NCBI GenBank assembly: GCA_008973525.1
Contig: WACJ01000267.1
Span: 248,001 to 312,000 of the forward strand
Origin: Stenopsyche tienmushanensis
Taxonomy: Eukaryota; Arthropoda; Insecta; Trichoptera; Stenopsychidae
Length of the DNA: 64,000 bases
Direction of reading: 5' to 3'
Under the pieces are notes generated by a model. It was given only the letters and a program-made list of their open reading frames with translations. It searched no databases and was not told the origin of the DNA. Shown in pieces: positions 12,611 to 24,520 of this stretch (its first letter is position 1; each line of letters opens with the position of its first letter). A program made the position numbers and the translations under genes.

Positions 12611-12849
12611 ACCCAGAAAATCTTTACCTTTCAATTCAAGTCGCGCAAGAAACTCGCGGGTGCTATTGATTCGCTCGCACTTTGGCAGGATTTTTAACGA
12701 CATCTTTCACGCAACTGAACACTATAACCTGAGTTTACGTACGTGTTCCTGGAAGAAGACCCTCCCTCTACCACATAGTATAGCCAAATTAAAAAAAAAA
12801 CACAACCCGTTATTATCACAGTACACTTACTTTCGGGATATGCCTTGTA

Positions 12850-14082
12850 GATAAATTAATATCAGTTTGTTTATTTACAAATGAATTTTTTCAGGACACA
12901 TACATTCCTATACCATTCATCCGATTGCGATGAAACTTTGGTAAGTCATTGAGCGTGTATCCAAGAAAGTTTTTAATTTAACATAAATATTGTTTGCTTT
13001 CGGAATTTGTTTTGCGAGATGTTTAACGGATGCACCATGTTGGCACGTATTGGTCTGGTGAAGTGAAGCGAGGCGGGGAGAGGAAGGATGTGTGCGCAAT
13101 ACGGCGAAGAGAGGGAGGCAGTCGGTCTTTGAAGTTAGAGTAAGCATGTGAATACTTTTGGATCTTAACAGCTCTACGCGTGACCTACAGCAATATATCG
13201 CGTAACTGTACTACTTCTAAGACTATAGCTATACAAAAAGGAATCCGACAAGGTTGTATTTTGTCACCCTTATTATTTAGCCCGTATTCTGGAAGACTCT
13301 AATCTGGGAGTAGAGATCAATGGAGTCGTAATTAATAATATCAGATATGCTGACGACAGTCATATTGGCTAAATGTTTATAAAATCTTAAAAACTTTCTA
13401 GATATGATTAATTTTGCCGGAGAAGAATTAGGTTTGACAATCAACATCTCAAAAAAACCAAATTGATGACATTTGGGAGACTTGATTAGTCTGGAGCATT
13501 TCTACAGCTAAATGAAGTAGATGTCCGATTCAAATACCTTGGCAGCATCTCAACAAAGGCGCTCTTCTGTGTGACAATATGAACCTCAAACTTCGACAAA
13601 TAATGGTCAAATGCTACGTACGGTCAGCTTTTCTGTATGGCTGTGAAACATAGAATCTGAAAGTGAAAATTATGGACCGACTGAAGCATTCGAAATGTGA
13701 ATACATAGAAGAATGCTTCGTATACCCTGGATCGACATGATCATAGACGTAGTTAGGAGAGCCGAAACCAAGCAAGAACTGCTAACAAAAAATTAAAGGA
13801 ACAAGGAAATAAATATCATCTTCTTCGATTGATACTGAAAGGCAATGCAGATGAAAGTTGGCAAGAAGCAGATGAGCTGACTGCGTAACATTAGAGAGTG
13901 AGCCGGAATTAGGAGAATGGAAGAATTATTCCAGGGAGCGTAGGATAGAGAGATCTTCGTCAGAGTGATCGCCAACGTCGGGAGGACCTGACACGGCACA
14001 GAAAGAAGAGTACTACTGTGTTTCTTTTCAAATAATTCTAACGCGCGTGTGGCATTGCAACGTATGCCAGGTAATCACTAAT
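12850..14082 (+). mobile_element. Helitron-like element H1, interrupted by a non-LTR retrotransposon
   Basis: The left part (12850-13215) aligns with H3: TTCCTATACCATTCA, GATGAAACTTTGG, ATTGTTTGC, and the GTAACTGTACTACT block. The right part resumes at 14010 with TACTACTGTGTTTCTTTTC and ends GGCATTGCAACGTATGCC followed by CTAAT, a short hairpin-forming palindrome just before CTRR as in Helitron 3' ends. Non-autonomous. The 5' boundary is approximate. Confidence 0.65.
13216..14009 (+). pseudogene. Non-LTR retrotransposon reverse transcriptase fragment, inserted in H1
   Basis: 5'-truncated copy of a LINE-type ORF2. Reading with shifts and stops: GIRQGCILSPLLF (RT block, about 13239-13277), NNIRYADDS with the catalytic YADD at 13346-13357, then FKYLGS, a KCYVRSAFLYGCET block and a C-terminal region RIPWIDMIIDVVRRA...LLRLILKGNADESW. 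These match the thumb and C-terminal region common to insect endonuclease/reverse-transcriptase elements; I cannot fix the clade. Flanked by an 8-bp direct repeat GTACTACT (13208-13215 and 14010-14017) and ending in a short A-rich GAAAGAA. Non-functional. Confidence 0.85.
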
Positions 14083-14089
14083 CTCCTTC

Positions 14090-16600
14090 ACTTTCCAACC
14101 AAATGTCGCTTGTAGTTTCACTTTTCGTGACGATCAAGCCAATTTACCGCTCTCTTCACACGCAGCTCTTTTCTCCAGTAAGCGAAGATGGCTTACGGGA
14201 GTGATTTTTTTTTAGTGTTTGACGCCTTTGGGAGAAATAGAACGAGCTTTAGCAGGCCTTGAACAAGCTTGAGAAAGTCTCGTAACTGGATATAATTTTC
14301 AACAAATAAAATTTTTGCTTTTAACATTTTGCCATTTGACCATCTTCTATCTTTCGACACTCAGACTAGACCAATAAATGAACATTGAGATGGAATGCAG
14401 GCTACCGTTACAGTTAATTATACATTCATTCTAAAGTGTAAAGATGATTGAGGCAGTAGGGCTCACTTGCTGCAATTTTGATCAATAAACTCATACAATT
14501 TAGCCGCGGAGGTTTAGATTTAGATGCGGAATTATAATTAAAAAATATCAGAATAGGTCAATGGGCATTTTTTCAGGGTTGAAGACAGCGAATCGATTGA
14601 TTTGATACTTTTATATTGCGTTGACCTATATTGCGGTTAGCCATCAGGGAAAGCCGGTAATACAAAAAAAAAATATCGGCATAAATCCTTATAAATCTGT
14701 CTGGCGCTCTTCCTTCCGGATTCCACTTCCACAGGATTCCTCGAATAAAAATTCCCTTGTGCCAGAATAAGTTATGGGTCATACAGCAGGATTTGATTGC
14801 TGCCTGAATTACACGTTCCACCAGCAGATGTCGCGATGCTCTTACATCACAAACCAGTGAACGCCAAACTTTTTGCAATCACGATCAAATTTTCGCCAGT
14901 CAATACGTCATATTCGGTTTCACGGAACGGGATAATGCGGCGTACGTTGCGTCATTATTTCGCAACGACCTGTCGAGAACATTCAATTATCGTTATTTTC
15001 CGGTCGAACATTGACGAAATTGTTCATGCTAAATTATTCAGATCGGATTCGAGAATAATGCAATTAAATAATTAATGTGCGCTCCAAATATGCTCAGACT
15101 CGTTGTATCAAAATATTTCGAATTTGATTTAAATTAAAATGAACGATGTTTGCTTGAATGACGCTTATAAATATTATCACTATGATATATTTATATATTA
15201 ATGATACTTTGAGGATCCATATTTATACTCTTTAGATGTGGGTATTTTCTCAACTACAATGTCATCAGGGTCTGGCTTCGCAAAGCCACATTTCTACAGT
15301 AGAAATTTGACTGTCCACCACACCTGGTGTCACCATTACTCCATTTAATATCGTTAGTCGGCCTACAAGAGCTATTTATTAAAATATATTTTATATTTCT
15401 GAATAATAAGGGCGAAAAATAGTATGAGCAACCCCTTTGGGTTGTTAATATTCTGTTAACGTAGCAATTTTGTTTATAATTCATTATGGCCCTCGGGGAG
15501 TTGGAATATTATGTAATAAAAAAGGAAGTGTACACAGGGTATTTTTAGGGTATTTAATAATAAAAATGATTTTTTAGATTTTTCATCTGCTCAAGTCCAA
15601 TTTTCTGATGAGAAAACTTCTGATATCCGACCCAAAATTAAATCCGAAAATATAATGCAGGAAGCATTCAAAACTTTCGTTTTTAATCCCTCCTACACAT
15701 TTCAACCCCTGTTACGCTTTCATCCCTTCGTATGCGATATAAAGCAACGCATGACGTCATCACAAATAGACTAAGAAAATCGAGGGGAATTCTTGACTTG
15801 TAAAGGTAATACGTGGAAGATTGCATGCAACGGGGGAACCACACTTGCAAGTTGCATCGGCAACGATGCATGTTACTGCTTACATTCTAAAAGTTTGGCT
15901 TAAACCCATCATTACAAAAAAAGACAAACAACAGCGAATGAAATGAAACAACAAAAACTCGTCTGAAAAGTTTGGCACTGCACACACAATAAAATCGCAA
16001 ATATGTAAAATTTTCCAGCCGCTATTTCCAGACGACGACACGCCATTTCAGACAGACAAGACACTACAACTTCATCAACGACCACAAAACATTTGCTATG
16101 ATGACGTAGACGCAATTAAGTCACCCAGCTCGATCGATAAGAGTTGAATAGCCAAATTCGAAAGCCACAATACGAACTAATCGCAGGCTCATCGCCTTCT
16201 TGTCGTGAGGCTCTCCCATTTGATCAATGATGGCATATTGAGTGGTCTATTTGGTTCTCATTAAAATTCATGGGAGAGCGTGGAAACCGATATTAAAATT
16301 CTGCTTCGATTTAATCCAGAGCCTTGCAAGAATCGTCTAGGGAGTAAAATACGACGACAAGCCCTAATACCTTTGGGGTAAATAAACTAAGCAGGTTGTG
16401 GCCAAGGAGCTCTTATCCAACTAAGACAATCTTAATAATACAATCGAATAAATTCATTATCTTGAATACATTTTGGTCATCCCTTAAAGATTTTGGCTAA
16501 ATATTGTAAATATAATCCCCCAAAATATCATAACATGCATACAAATTATCGCACGTTTATACGTTCAAAGATAAAAAATAGTATTTCTATTAGAACGCAT
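14090..16600. other. Unassigned sequence
   Basis: 14090-14160 resembles sequence that follows the Helitron-like element at 31.6 kb (AGTTTCACTTTTCGTGACG) and may belong to that repeat. The rest has no recognised repeat or coding content. Overlapping opposite-strand frames at 14573-15075 (101 and 92 residues) are judged chance. Confidence 0.4.
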
Positions 16601-16616
16601 ATATAGAATACAGCAT

Positions 16617-16760
16617 GGATTATCTTGGCAACAAAACTTTGCACATGTTTCGTCGCTCTTCTTTGTTATCGTCGGACAGTTCGTGCGGCATCCAAACTTT
16701 CATTCGATACGTTCTAAATGTTCTTGAGCTATCGACCACAGTGAATGCATCCTCTGCAAT
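16617..16760 (-). pseudogene. Mariner-like transposase linker fragment MLE7
   Basis: The minus-strand frame contains VWMPHELSDDNKEERRNMCK and VLLPR, matching the conserved linker of mariner transposases (WVPHEL... followed by a CxxLLxR block) between the DNA-binding and catalytic domains. Upstream residues of the same frame (to 16880) are only weakly mariner-like, and no catalytic block follows, so it is a small fragment. Confidence 0.65.
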
Positions 16761-16899
16761 AATTCTATGACACTTAATCGATAATCTTTTTCTACTATGG
16801 CTCTTAAATATATCGTCATCAAAATTGAGGTTTTTTAGAATAAGGGTTTTCCAGTTCCATGCCGAATATGATTTTACCATTTAAACACTCTTCACCATG

Positions 16900-18480
16900 C
16901 CTGGACATAAACTGAGCGCAAACAGACGTCTATCTAATCGGCAAGGACTTATCGATACACCTAATAATACGAACACACCGATCCAAGTGTTATTAATTAC
17001 ATTATATCGCCGATTACAGTGCTTGTATTAAAGTAGTGATTGTTTGTAACACGATCGAATCGTCAAACGAATAAATCATGTTTGAATGAAGAAGCAGTCC
17101 GCCAATAATTTGAAGCGATGAACGGCTATATAAAAGACAAGATCTATTCAGGTCATAATTAACAGCATATTGCAAAATATTTATTCGGATGTCGTGATTT
17201 GATATTTTCAACGCCAGTATAATTTGGACCAAACATTGCTAACTAGAACAATAAACTCGCATTAAATGAAATTTATTTTTGTCTGCAAATAGGAATTCGT
17301 TAACTAATGTAACATTTCCGGCACAAATTGCGGACAACTAAAATGAAACAGACAACAAAAATTACACGCAATTGGTGGGAAACGTTCCCTCCGGGTATTT
17401 TTAAATTGTATAGTCACATATTTAACTTGTATTTTTTAAAATAATTTTTAACAAATATCATCAATACATCTTAAAAATTTAAATCAAAGTTCGAAGGAAA
17501 TTAAATAAGAAACGAAAATACGATTTTAGGGTTGAAATGCATGAATTAACTCATTCATTGCGGGGCGCTATCAGCGAATTCCAAATACATTTACACCGAT
17601 TACAGAGCATTTACATTTGGAATTGAATGATTTTATTACATTTCTTATGATTTTTTCAATCGAATTTGAATTCGAATATGAATTAATTTTTGAGAGAATA
17701 TACATGTTATGAGTTATTTATAGGCTATTGATTAAAGAGGAAAAATAATGATTAAACGTTAATTTTCCCTTAATCTTATTTTCCTTATGCTTATTTTAGT
17801 CACATTTTATGGAGGAAAATAATTGGAATACCATAATAATTAAATGCATGAATTATATACACATTTGAGGTTTCAATGTTTATAAATTTTAGATAACAGA
17901 CCATATAATATACATTTTTTTCTCAAATATTTGTGTATGCATATTTAAAATGTGTATTTATATATGTACAACGTCAATAGATAAATATTGAATTAAAAAA
18001 ACCATGAAAGAAAAGTTTTTCGTATGTGATTAAGTTTAGATAGAAATATATGAATAGGAAATTTAGGGGGGGAGATGATATATGAGCGTGTTGTAAAAAT
18101 ATTATTTTTTAGATCCAGGAAATCAAGGCAAATCTTGTTCAAAACGATCAATCGAAAATATTAACACATTATAGTCGGGTGTTGGCGCGCCCTTATTTGC
18201 CATGGTAACGAGTAAAATTACTCCATTGTTAAAATTGCTATAAAATCGAAACCATCAAATATTTTTAAGCGCGACAGGAATAATAAAATAAGTTCTTACT
18301 ACTTTTAGATTGCACACTATATATATTATTCGTTTTAGAACTACTGGGGAACTATTATATATGATGGGTCATAAAGTTCAACTTTTTTAAAACAACTGTA
18401 AAAACAAAAAAACCAACAGACTGTTTTTAAATAAATTGTTATTTATAAGAACAAAAATATTTCTTAAAATATCGTCCAAA
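16900..18480. other. Unassigned, very AT-rich sequence
   Basis: No gene or repeat boundary recognised. 18110-18190 (AGATCCAGGAAATCA...AATATTAACACATTA) resembles 37545-37610, so a further low-copy repeat may be present. Confidence 0.4.
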
Positions 18481-18483
18481 TGA

Positions 18484-18612
18484 CAGCCATGGATCCCCTC
18501 CCCGCAGCCTGGATCTAACTCCAGTTGATTTTTTATGGGGTTATACTTAAAGTCGAGTCTACGTAAATAAACCAGCGCCGATACCTGAATTAAAGGAGAA
18601 CAACCGTCAAGA
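18484..18612 (+). pseudogene. Tc3-like/mariner-superfamily transposase fragment (3' part)
   Basis: Plus strand reads PPRSLDLTPVDFLWGYT, a stop, then SRVYVNKPAPIPELKEN. This is the third catalytic block (SxDLTPxDFxLWGY) and following segment of the transposase family seen more completely at 51838-52680. A family B element (B1) lies immediately downstream, starting at 18626. Confidence 0.75.
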
Positions 18613-18625
18613 AATAGTTAATATA

Positions 18626-19485
18626 CACTTAAACTTTTTTTGTGCGGTAGATGCGTTCCGTAGAATATCGCACAAAAATAAACAGCACAAAAAAGCTATG
18701 ACTTACACAGAAAAAGTGAAGATGCGTTCCATGTATTTTAAAAACCGTATAACTTTGAATCAGCTATATAAAATATATTCAAAATCGCATAAAAAAAATA
18801 ATAAAACAGGAAAATAATAAGGTTAACATTTAAAGGACGTCTTGCATCATTGGTAAAATTATAAGGATGTCTGGCATCTCAAATGTAGATTTTCTTATAA
18901 AATAATTTTAAAAAATCAAGTCATTTTTTGGCCTTATTTTGTCAGGTTTAATTTTTTTAAATAGCTAAAATTCAAATTTTGACATAAATCTGGTAGGAAT
19001 AATAAAGGATTATATAGAAAAGATTCGTACGCAGTTTGAAGTAAAATTAATAATTAAAACTGAGATATGATGTCAACCGTGTTAAAAAAAATAGTTTCGG
19101 GACGCGTTAAAAGATTTCATTATTGTAGGACCGGCCAAGTTGCCGCCGCACTAAAATAGCTGTAACTCCGTAAGTAGTAGGAATTTAGAAAATTCCTGTG
19201 AATAATATATTTTTGAAAGTCAAAACTTTGGAAAAATGCAAAAAAAAAACGAAATCAATTTTTACAAAAATTTAAACCACAATAAAAGGCGTGGTCGTAA
19301 TTCAGCGATATCAGATGCATATGATTTACACAGTCCCTAATTATAATTATATTCCAAATTTCATTTAGGGTTGACGATTTATTTCCTATTTTATCCAAAA
19401 TACCTCAATACGTACTCTTTATAAAATTAAAAATTGCTTTAAAAAAACCGCATAACTTCGAAATCGCACAAAAAAGGTTTGAGTG
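18626..19485. mobile_element. Family B element, copy B1 (long, CACTTAAAC subtype)
   Basis: Complete 860-bp element. Left end CACTTAAACTTTTTTTGTGC, right end ...GCACAAAAAAGGTTTGAGTG, flanked by TA (18624-18625 and 19486-19487). Subterminal blocks TTTTAAAAACCGTATAACTT and AACCGCATAACTTCGAAATC are shared in inverted order with other copies. Most of the interior (18890-19260) is a family D block. TA duplication and repeated GCG/CGC subterminal motifs suggest a pogo/Tigger-like origin; no transposase remains. Confidence 0.8.
18890..19260 (+). repeat. Family D block, copy D1 (inside B1)
   Basis: Blocks AAGTCATTTTTTGGCCTTAT, AAATCTGGTAGGAATAATA, TGATGTCAACCGTGTT, TAGGACCGGCCAAG and AGCTGTAACTCCGTAAGTAG recur in D2 at the same relative place inside B2, so family D is probably the body of this family B subtype. 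Confidence 0.8.
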
Positions 19486-19489
19486 TACT

Positions 19490-21390
19490 CCGAACTTTGT
19501 GTCAAAATTTTTTCTAAAATCAGATTTGAGGAATATCAGCGGCGAGATGGCGACTATTTGGACAATATTATTTTTAAGAATTTTTGATATTTTTATTCTT
19601 ATAAATAAATATTTATTTCACAAAAATCTATTTTATTTTTATTTTGTGGTTATTTTAAAAAAAGCAAAATTTCATGGTCCAACATATATTTTGTCATAAT
19701 AACGACGATTAATAATATACTTTTGATAGCAACTACGCTACATTAAATCAATATGACATTTAGTACTACTTTTATCGCATTATAGAAGAAACGTAGTGCT
19801 GTGGGTGCCGACTAAAATGTGTTAACGCTTCCAATCACTCTAATTTGTTTGTGAACATTTTACATCATGTATTATTTTGTTCGCACAGGAGATACGCGCA
19901 TCAATATATCATAATTCTCTGCTATTTAAGTGGAAAATTAATATTTTCCACGTCCGTTTAGGTATTATTTCTTGTTGGAACATAATTTTTATTTAAATAA
20001 ATTAAAATAAAGTATTGTTTCGTGTTTGGAATGAGTCCCATTGTACCTGCCGCAACTTTGCCCCACTTTCATTCGTCGATTCTTTTCAGTGAAATATGCT
20101 ATTTACTCACGCTGGAGGGCCAATTCCCAACAAAATATTGTTCCTTTCACGCTTGTATGGTCTTCTTATTATCAATCCAGCATCTGCTTTGTGTCATACA
20201 ATTGAAAGCATTGTTATTGGACGTTCACGGTAGAACGATCCAAGCTCACCGGTTCGAAAAGAGACAGCTAAATATCGGTCGAGAGTCGTTTGTCTGTCTA
20301 GCAGTGTTAATGTAACAAGTTTAAAGCCATTAAAAGAACAAAGAGGTCGCACTAAATCCCAATTGGATCTCAAAAATGTACCCCCAGTCTCGGCCGTGGC
20401 CAATATGGATTTTGTAATTAATGAAATTGGCGAGGGTAAGATATCAAAATTTGGTGTTATTTTCCAGAGCGCCCGATACAATCTTAATTGGAGTAAAACA
20501 TGGGGCGATTCCGACCCTCGCCCGGATGCATCACAACCCCTTTTGTATTCCACCTTCGGCGCTAATGAAAGGTATGATGCCCGCGATCCAGAGAATGAGT
20601 AAAACACCACCATAGCTAAATGCATTTATTGAGCTGCAATTCAATTATATCGAAGTTCTGATTCTATCAGTGCCAGTGTACGGCTACGCTGGAACTTCAT
20701 GCCGGTGTGCATCGGAATAATAATGCAATAAAACGCTATTGAAGCTCAAATCGTTTTATTGTATGGACGACTCGGTAATATGGGAAATTATTTCTAAAGT
20801 TTCTTCCCTCCAAAGGAACGACACGGCAAGAGCGATTGTAAGAGCACTAAAAGTTTACAATTCTTCATACCACCGCTGAATACTTTTATCCATCTCCGAA
20901 CGCAACTTTTGGTCAAACAGCCAGTTGTATAATAGTTGGAACGGAATGTATTTCAACAAAGCTCACTCGTATAGCTCATTTTTCATTTCGACCCATTTGC
21001 ATAAAAATATATTACATCAATACACCATCTTTCATCAACTTCCTTTGGGTTTCAAAGCGCAGATGGTAAGCGATGGTCATCAAATGATCCTCAAAGGCAA
21101 GGGTCCCTTCAATATCCCGCCCTCTTACATTCTAGGATACGAAACATCGCCATATGTTCCTATCTTATTCCATATAATTTTTAACGACATTCCAAAACCA
21201 GTTTCATTATAGATGCATATAATAAACGCGACTAACTCTGTAAATACCGTTCGCATTGATCTGTGCTTTTCATGACCTCAACTTTACACCTTTGTTTAGC
21301 GAATTAATTTTAAATTGAGTTAAACATACATGCATACATATCTACCACTTATACATATAAATCCAATTTCATTTAGAACCACGCAGCATG
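19490..21390. other. Unassigned; less AT-rich single-copy island at 20020-20630
   Basis: The island holds overlapping open frames on both strands (143 residues minus, 97 and 79 residues plus) with no recognisable domain. Opposite-strand overlap and isolation argue against coding. The flanks are AT-rich with no recognised repeat. Confidence 0.4.
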
Positions 21391-21395
21391 AATAA

Positions 21396-21676
21396 AGCTT
21401 GTATATTAATAAATGAGCCTTAACACTGTTGATATTGTAATGATCACAGATGTAATTTTCGAATTAATAATCTGTATAAGTCATAAGAAAATGAAACACT
21501 ATGGATCGCAACATTTGAGAATATTTAGACGTGTAGAGGTACCTTTACAGCGATATGCGAATATATCCGTCTCTGTCTCCGATTCACTAATCTCCTTACT
21601 CAATGTGCGAGAATGCTCTTTCTGTATCACAAAAAAACGGAACGCACATATGCGCGATTACTAATTAACGGGTTAA
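21396..21676 (-). repeat. Family A piggyBac-like short element, copy A3 (5' end intact)
   Basis: Reverse-complement copy. From the right: TTAA at 21673-21676 and GCGCGATTACTAATTAACGG, then GAGAATGCTC, the CTCCGATTCACTAATCTCC block, AGACGTGTAGAGGTACCTTT, and TAATAAATGAGCCTTAACAC at the left. It aligns with A2 over the 5' half; the middle is deleted. Confidence 0.75.
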
Positions 21677-22129
21677 GCAAAAAAAAAATAATATATTTAT
21701 ATAACATGATTTATACTGATGTCGCCAATATCATATTAAACGGAAATATTATAAAAACAATAGTTTTTGACTAGTTGTAAGTAAGTGTGCTAGAGCTTGG
21801 ATATGGATAGAAGATTGCAGTGACAATAATATATTTTTTAGTTAACACTAGATTCACTGCACCCTGTAATTTGACAAAATTTGAACTTCATAAGAAAAAT
21901 TACAAAAAACCTTACAATTATACACCAGTATTTTTCGCTGATTATTATTTTCCAAATTATACGATGACTAATTTCGCATTAAAAAATAATAATCCAACTT
22001 TATTCATGAAAGATTTCCGATTCTAAAAGTAGTAAGAAAAAAATCGAAATATTGTGTCTGAAATATAAAAATATGACATAAGCGCTCACGTATAAATAAG
22101 TTTACACTAATATCAGAAATATCCTAGAA

Positions 22130-22250
22130 ATAACCTTTTAATTGGTATGAACACACATGATGCGTGCGCACTCGAGTGATCCAGATAGAGTATGCCCGCA
22201 CATGTCGCGTGCAGCGCTTTGCCGAGTACAAATATTCATCATATAACATC
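22130..22250 (-). repeat. Low-copy repeat A' (palindrome CACTCGAGTG), copy 1
   Basis: Contains GCACTCGAGTGATC and CATGTCGCGTGCAGCGCTTT. The reverse complement aligns with 61985-62090, which runs on to ATTCATCAAAGGGTTGAG, a family A-like end. Probably another TTAA-ended short element. Confidence 0.6.
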
Positions 22251-22568
22251 ATAATAAACGTTAAATTGTAAAACACACAAACAAAGCTATATTTTGTTCT
22301 TTCCAAAATATTTCTAAAAATTTAAATATATTATAAAAATGTTTAAATCATATGCAGATTAATGCAAACGTGGACGTTTAGGGCAGTGGATGATACATCT
22401 TGAGAGCTTTATTTATATAATTTATGTGGGCGTTCACAATTTAAATAAATGTGATATTACTATCAAAATAAATCACACAAATCAAATCACAAAAAAAAGT
22501 ATCAAAAATGTAAAATTAAATTTAAAATTATCTAAAACATTTTTAGAAAATAAAAAAATTTATATACA

Positions 22569-23255
22569 CACTTAAACCTTTTTCTGTGCGCTAGATGCGT
22601 TCCGCAAAAAATCGCACAAAAAAGCTATGACTTACATAGAAAAAGTGTAGATGCGTTCCATGGATTTTAAAAACCGCATAACTTTGAAACAGTTATATAA
22701 AATATATCCAGAATCGCAAAAAAATTAATAAAAAAAAAACAGGAAAACAATAAGGCATTAAAAATATAAAATCTATAAAATCTACACAGAAGTTATTCTG
22801 TGTAGATTTTTTCTTTAAAACAATATAATTCATAATAGTCCCTAAGTGAAAAAATAAATAAATCACCAAATGGCTACTGTATAAAAAAAATAAGTCAAGT
22901 CATTTTTTAGCCTTATTTTGTCACAGTTTTAATTTTTTTAAATAGCTAAAAAATAAATTTAGACATAAATCTGGTAGGAATAATAGAGGGCTTCATAGAT
23001 AAGATTCGTACCCAGTTTGAAGTTAATTAATTCATTAAAATTTGAGATGTGATGTCAACAGTGTTGACATCAAAGGAGTTTCGAGAAAAAAGCGTTGAAA
23101 GATTTCATTATGATAGGACCGGCCAAAATGCCGCGTCACTAAAATGGCTATAACTCCGTAAGTGGTTGGAATTTTGGAAATTCCTTTTTTAAAAAAAAAA
23201 AACCGCATAACTTCGAAATCGCATAAAAAAAGTCGTATAAAAAGATGTTTGAGTG
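22569..23255. mobile_element. Family B element, copy B2 (long subtype)
   Basis: 687 bp, left end CACTTAAACC...TGTGCG, right end GATGTTTGAGTG with TA at 23256-23257. The left flank shows TACA rather than a clean TA. Same subterminal blocks as B1 (AAAGCTATGACTTACATAG, TTTTAAAAACCGCATAACTT) and a family D body at 22880-23195. No transposase. Confidence 0.75.
22880..23195 (+). repeat. Family D block, copy D2 (inside B2)
   Basis: Same blocks and order as D1: AAGTCATTTTTTAGCCTTAT, AAATCTGGTAGGAATAATAG, TGTCAACAGTGTTGACATC, TAGGACCGGCC and GGCTATAACTCCGTAAGTGG. Confidence 0.8.
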
Positions 23256-23859
23256 TAATATATGAAGACATACAAGTTATGTTTAAAGTAAAATATACGT
23301 TTATATTATGTAGCATGGTATTCATTAAAACATATATGAGGAGATTTTAGACAATTAGGATTAGATTTTTTTACATGTTGTTTTTGTTAATTTGACAGAG
23401 TCAAGCTTATCGATCTAAGATTTTAAAAAAATCCATCAGCATCGATATTCCCTCTATTTACGGACTTTCGAATTTGGGCTCCGTAAGAAACAACACCGAT
23501 TCACGGTTGGCGACGAATGTGTTGAATGAATATTGTATACTGCTACTACCAGTTGTACTCATGTATTACATATATGTATAAGTTTGAATGTATGTACTTG
23601 AACTTCCACTTTTTTTTCAAATGTACTTAATCATTTATTGTAACAGGTATGGATATAATTTGTTTATAAAAAGCAGGTCGTTCGCTAAGGGTTAAAGTCA
23701 TGTTTGTATTATATAGCTAGACTCTTCAATGCGTTAATTTATCCCATAGGTACGTAATGTGGAATAATAGGAACACGATATGGCAATCTGGCGAAGATTT
23801 GAAAAGGTAGGTTGCTGACCCATATCCTGACTATCCTGGTATTTTGGATCGACCTTCAT

Positions 23860-24314
23860 CGTCCAAATAGTCTGATGGAAGAAGTCTTCGCGGCGCCGAA
23901 CATAGCCGAAGTCTCGCCTTCGCTCCATCAGTATACGGCCGACTGCCGAGTGAGCGCGGTGTCTGTGCGCGCGTACTTCTTCCCGACCGACACGAACTCC
24001 ACCAAACTTACGACAAAATTTCGAAATTGCGACTCCAGGCGGATATCTGTAGCCGCGCGGATTCCCGATTCCACGGACGATCGACGGGATAAAAATCGAT
24101 CCGATCGTACCTGTTGTGCCCCGGTGATTGCGCTGTGTTTCATTCGCTCCGTTCGTTTATTCGAAAACTTTTCTGTCGTCGGATCCCGGAGACGACGGAT
24201 GTCTTTTCTTCTTGTGCGTGACGCACACCTGGTGCATCGTTATTAACACGTGAAACTCGATAATCGATATGTTCATTATGCACCGGCTGCTATGCCCCCG
24301 GTACGCTCTATATC
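23860..24314 (+). promoter_or_regulatory. CpG-rich candidate promoter region
   Basis: A clear change from the surrounding AT-rich DNA to CpG-rich sequence (GCGGCGCCG, GCGCGCG, many CGA/TCG steps) directly upstream of an initiator. A palindromic E-box CACGTG lies at 24247-24252, and a DREF-like AATCGATAT follows at about 24262. A 144-residue open frame at 23812-24246 spans it but has no domain and ends before the initiator. Promoter identity is inference from composition and position. Confidence 0.4.
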
Positions 24315-24518
24315 AGTGCATAGTTGTGTTGTGTTAGTGAGTGCATAGAAAAAAAAATCACAATATTCCGAGAATATTGAATGATTCCAGTGCAGTGTTG
24401 CTATTTGGTTTTGTGCAGATTTTGTAGTGTTGTTTTTTCGGCTCTGATGGAATTTATGCCGTGCTAAGTTTGGCGCCGTCCCGCGAAGAAAGGAATACGC
24501 CGAGTCCGAGAAAGAGAG
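24315..24518 (+). other. Candidate noncoding first exon (5' untranslated) of a host gene
   Basis: Starts at the A of an arthropod-type initiator TCAGT (24313-24317), followed by a GT-rich leader (GTTGTGTTGTGTTAGTGAGTG) of the kind common in insect 5' untranslated regions, and ends at AGAG|GTAAAA with the donor GT at 24519-24520. No substantial ATG-initiated frame lies inside, so coding would begin in a later exon outside this window or not recognised here. Tissue and product cannot be told. A chance match in a CpG island, or a noncoding RNA start, are alternatives. Confidence 0.35.
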
Positions 24519-24520
24519 GT

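Noticed and set aside
20194..20625. 143-residue minus-strand frame with overlapping plus-strand frames
   Set aside because: Residue content suggests no family, frames overlap on both strands, and there is no splice or start context.
23812..24246. 144-residue plus-strand open frame in the CpG-rich block
   Set aside because: No domain, an opposing frame overlaps, and it ends upstream of the initiator. CpG-rich DNA lacks stop codons by composition.
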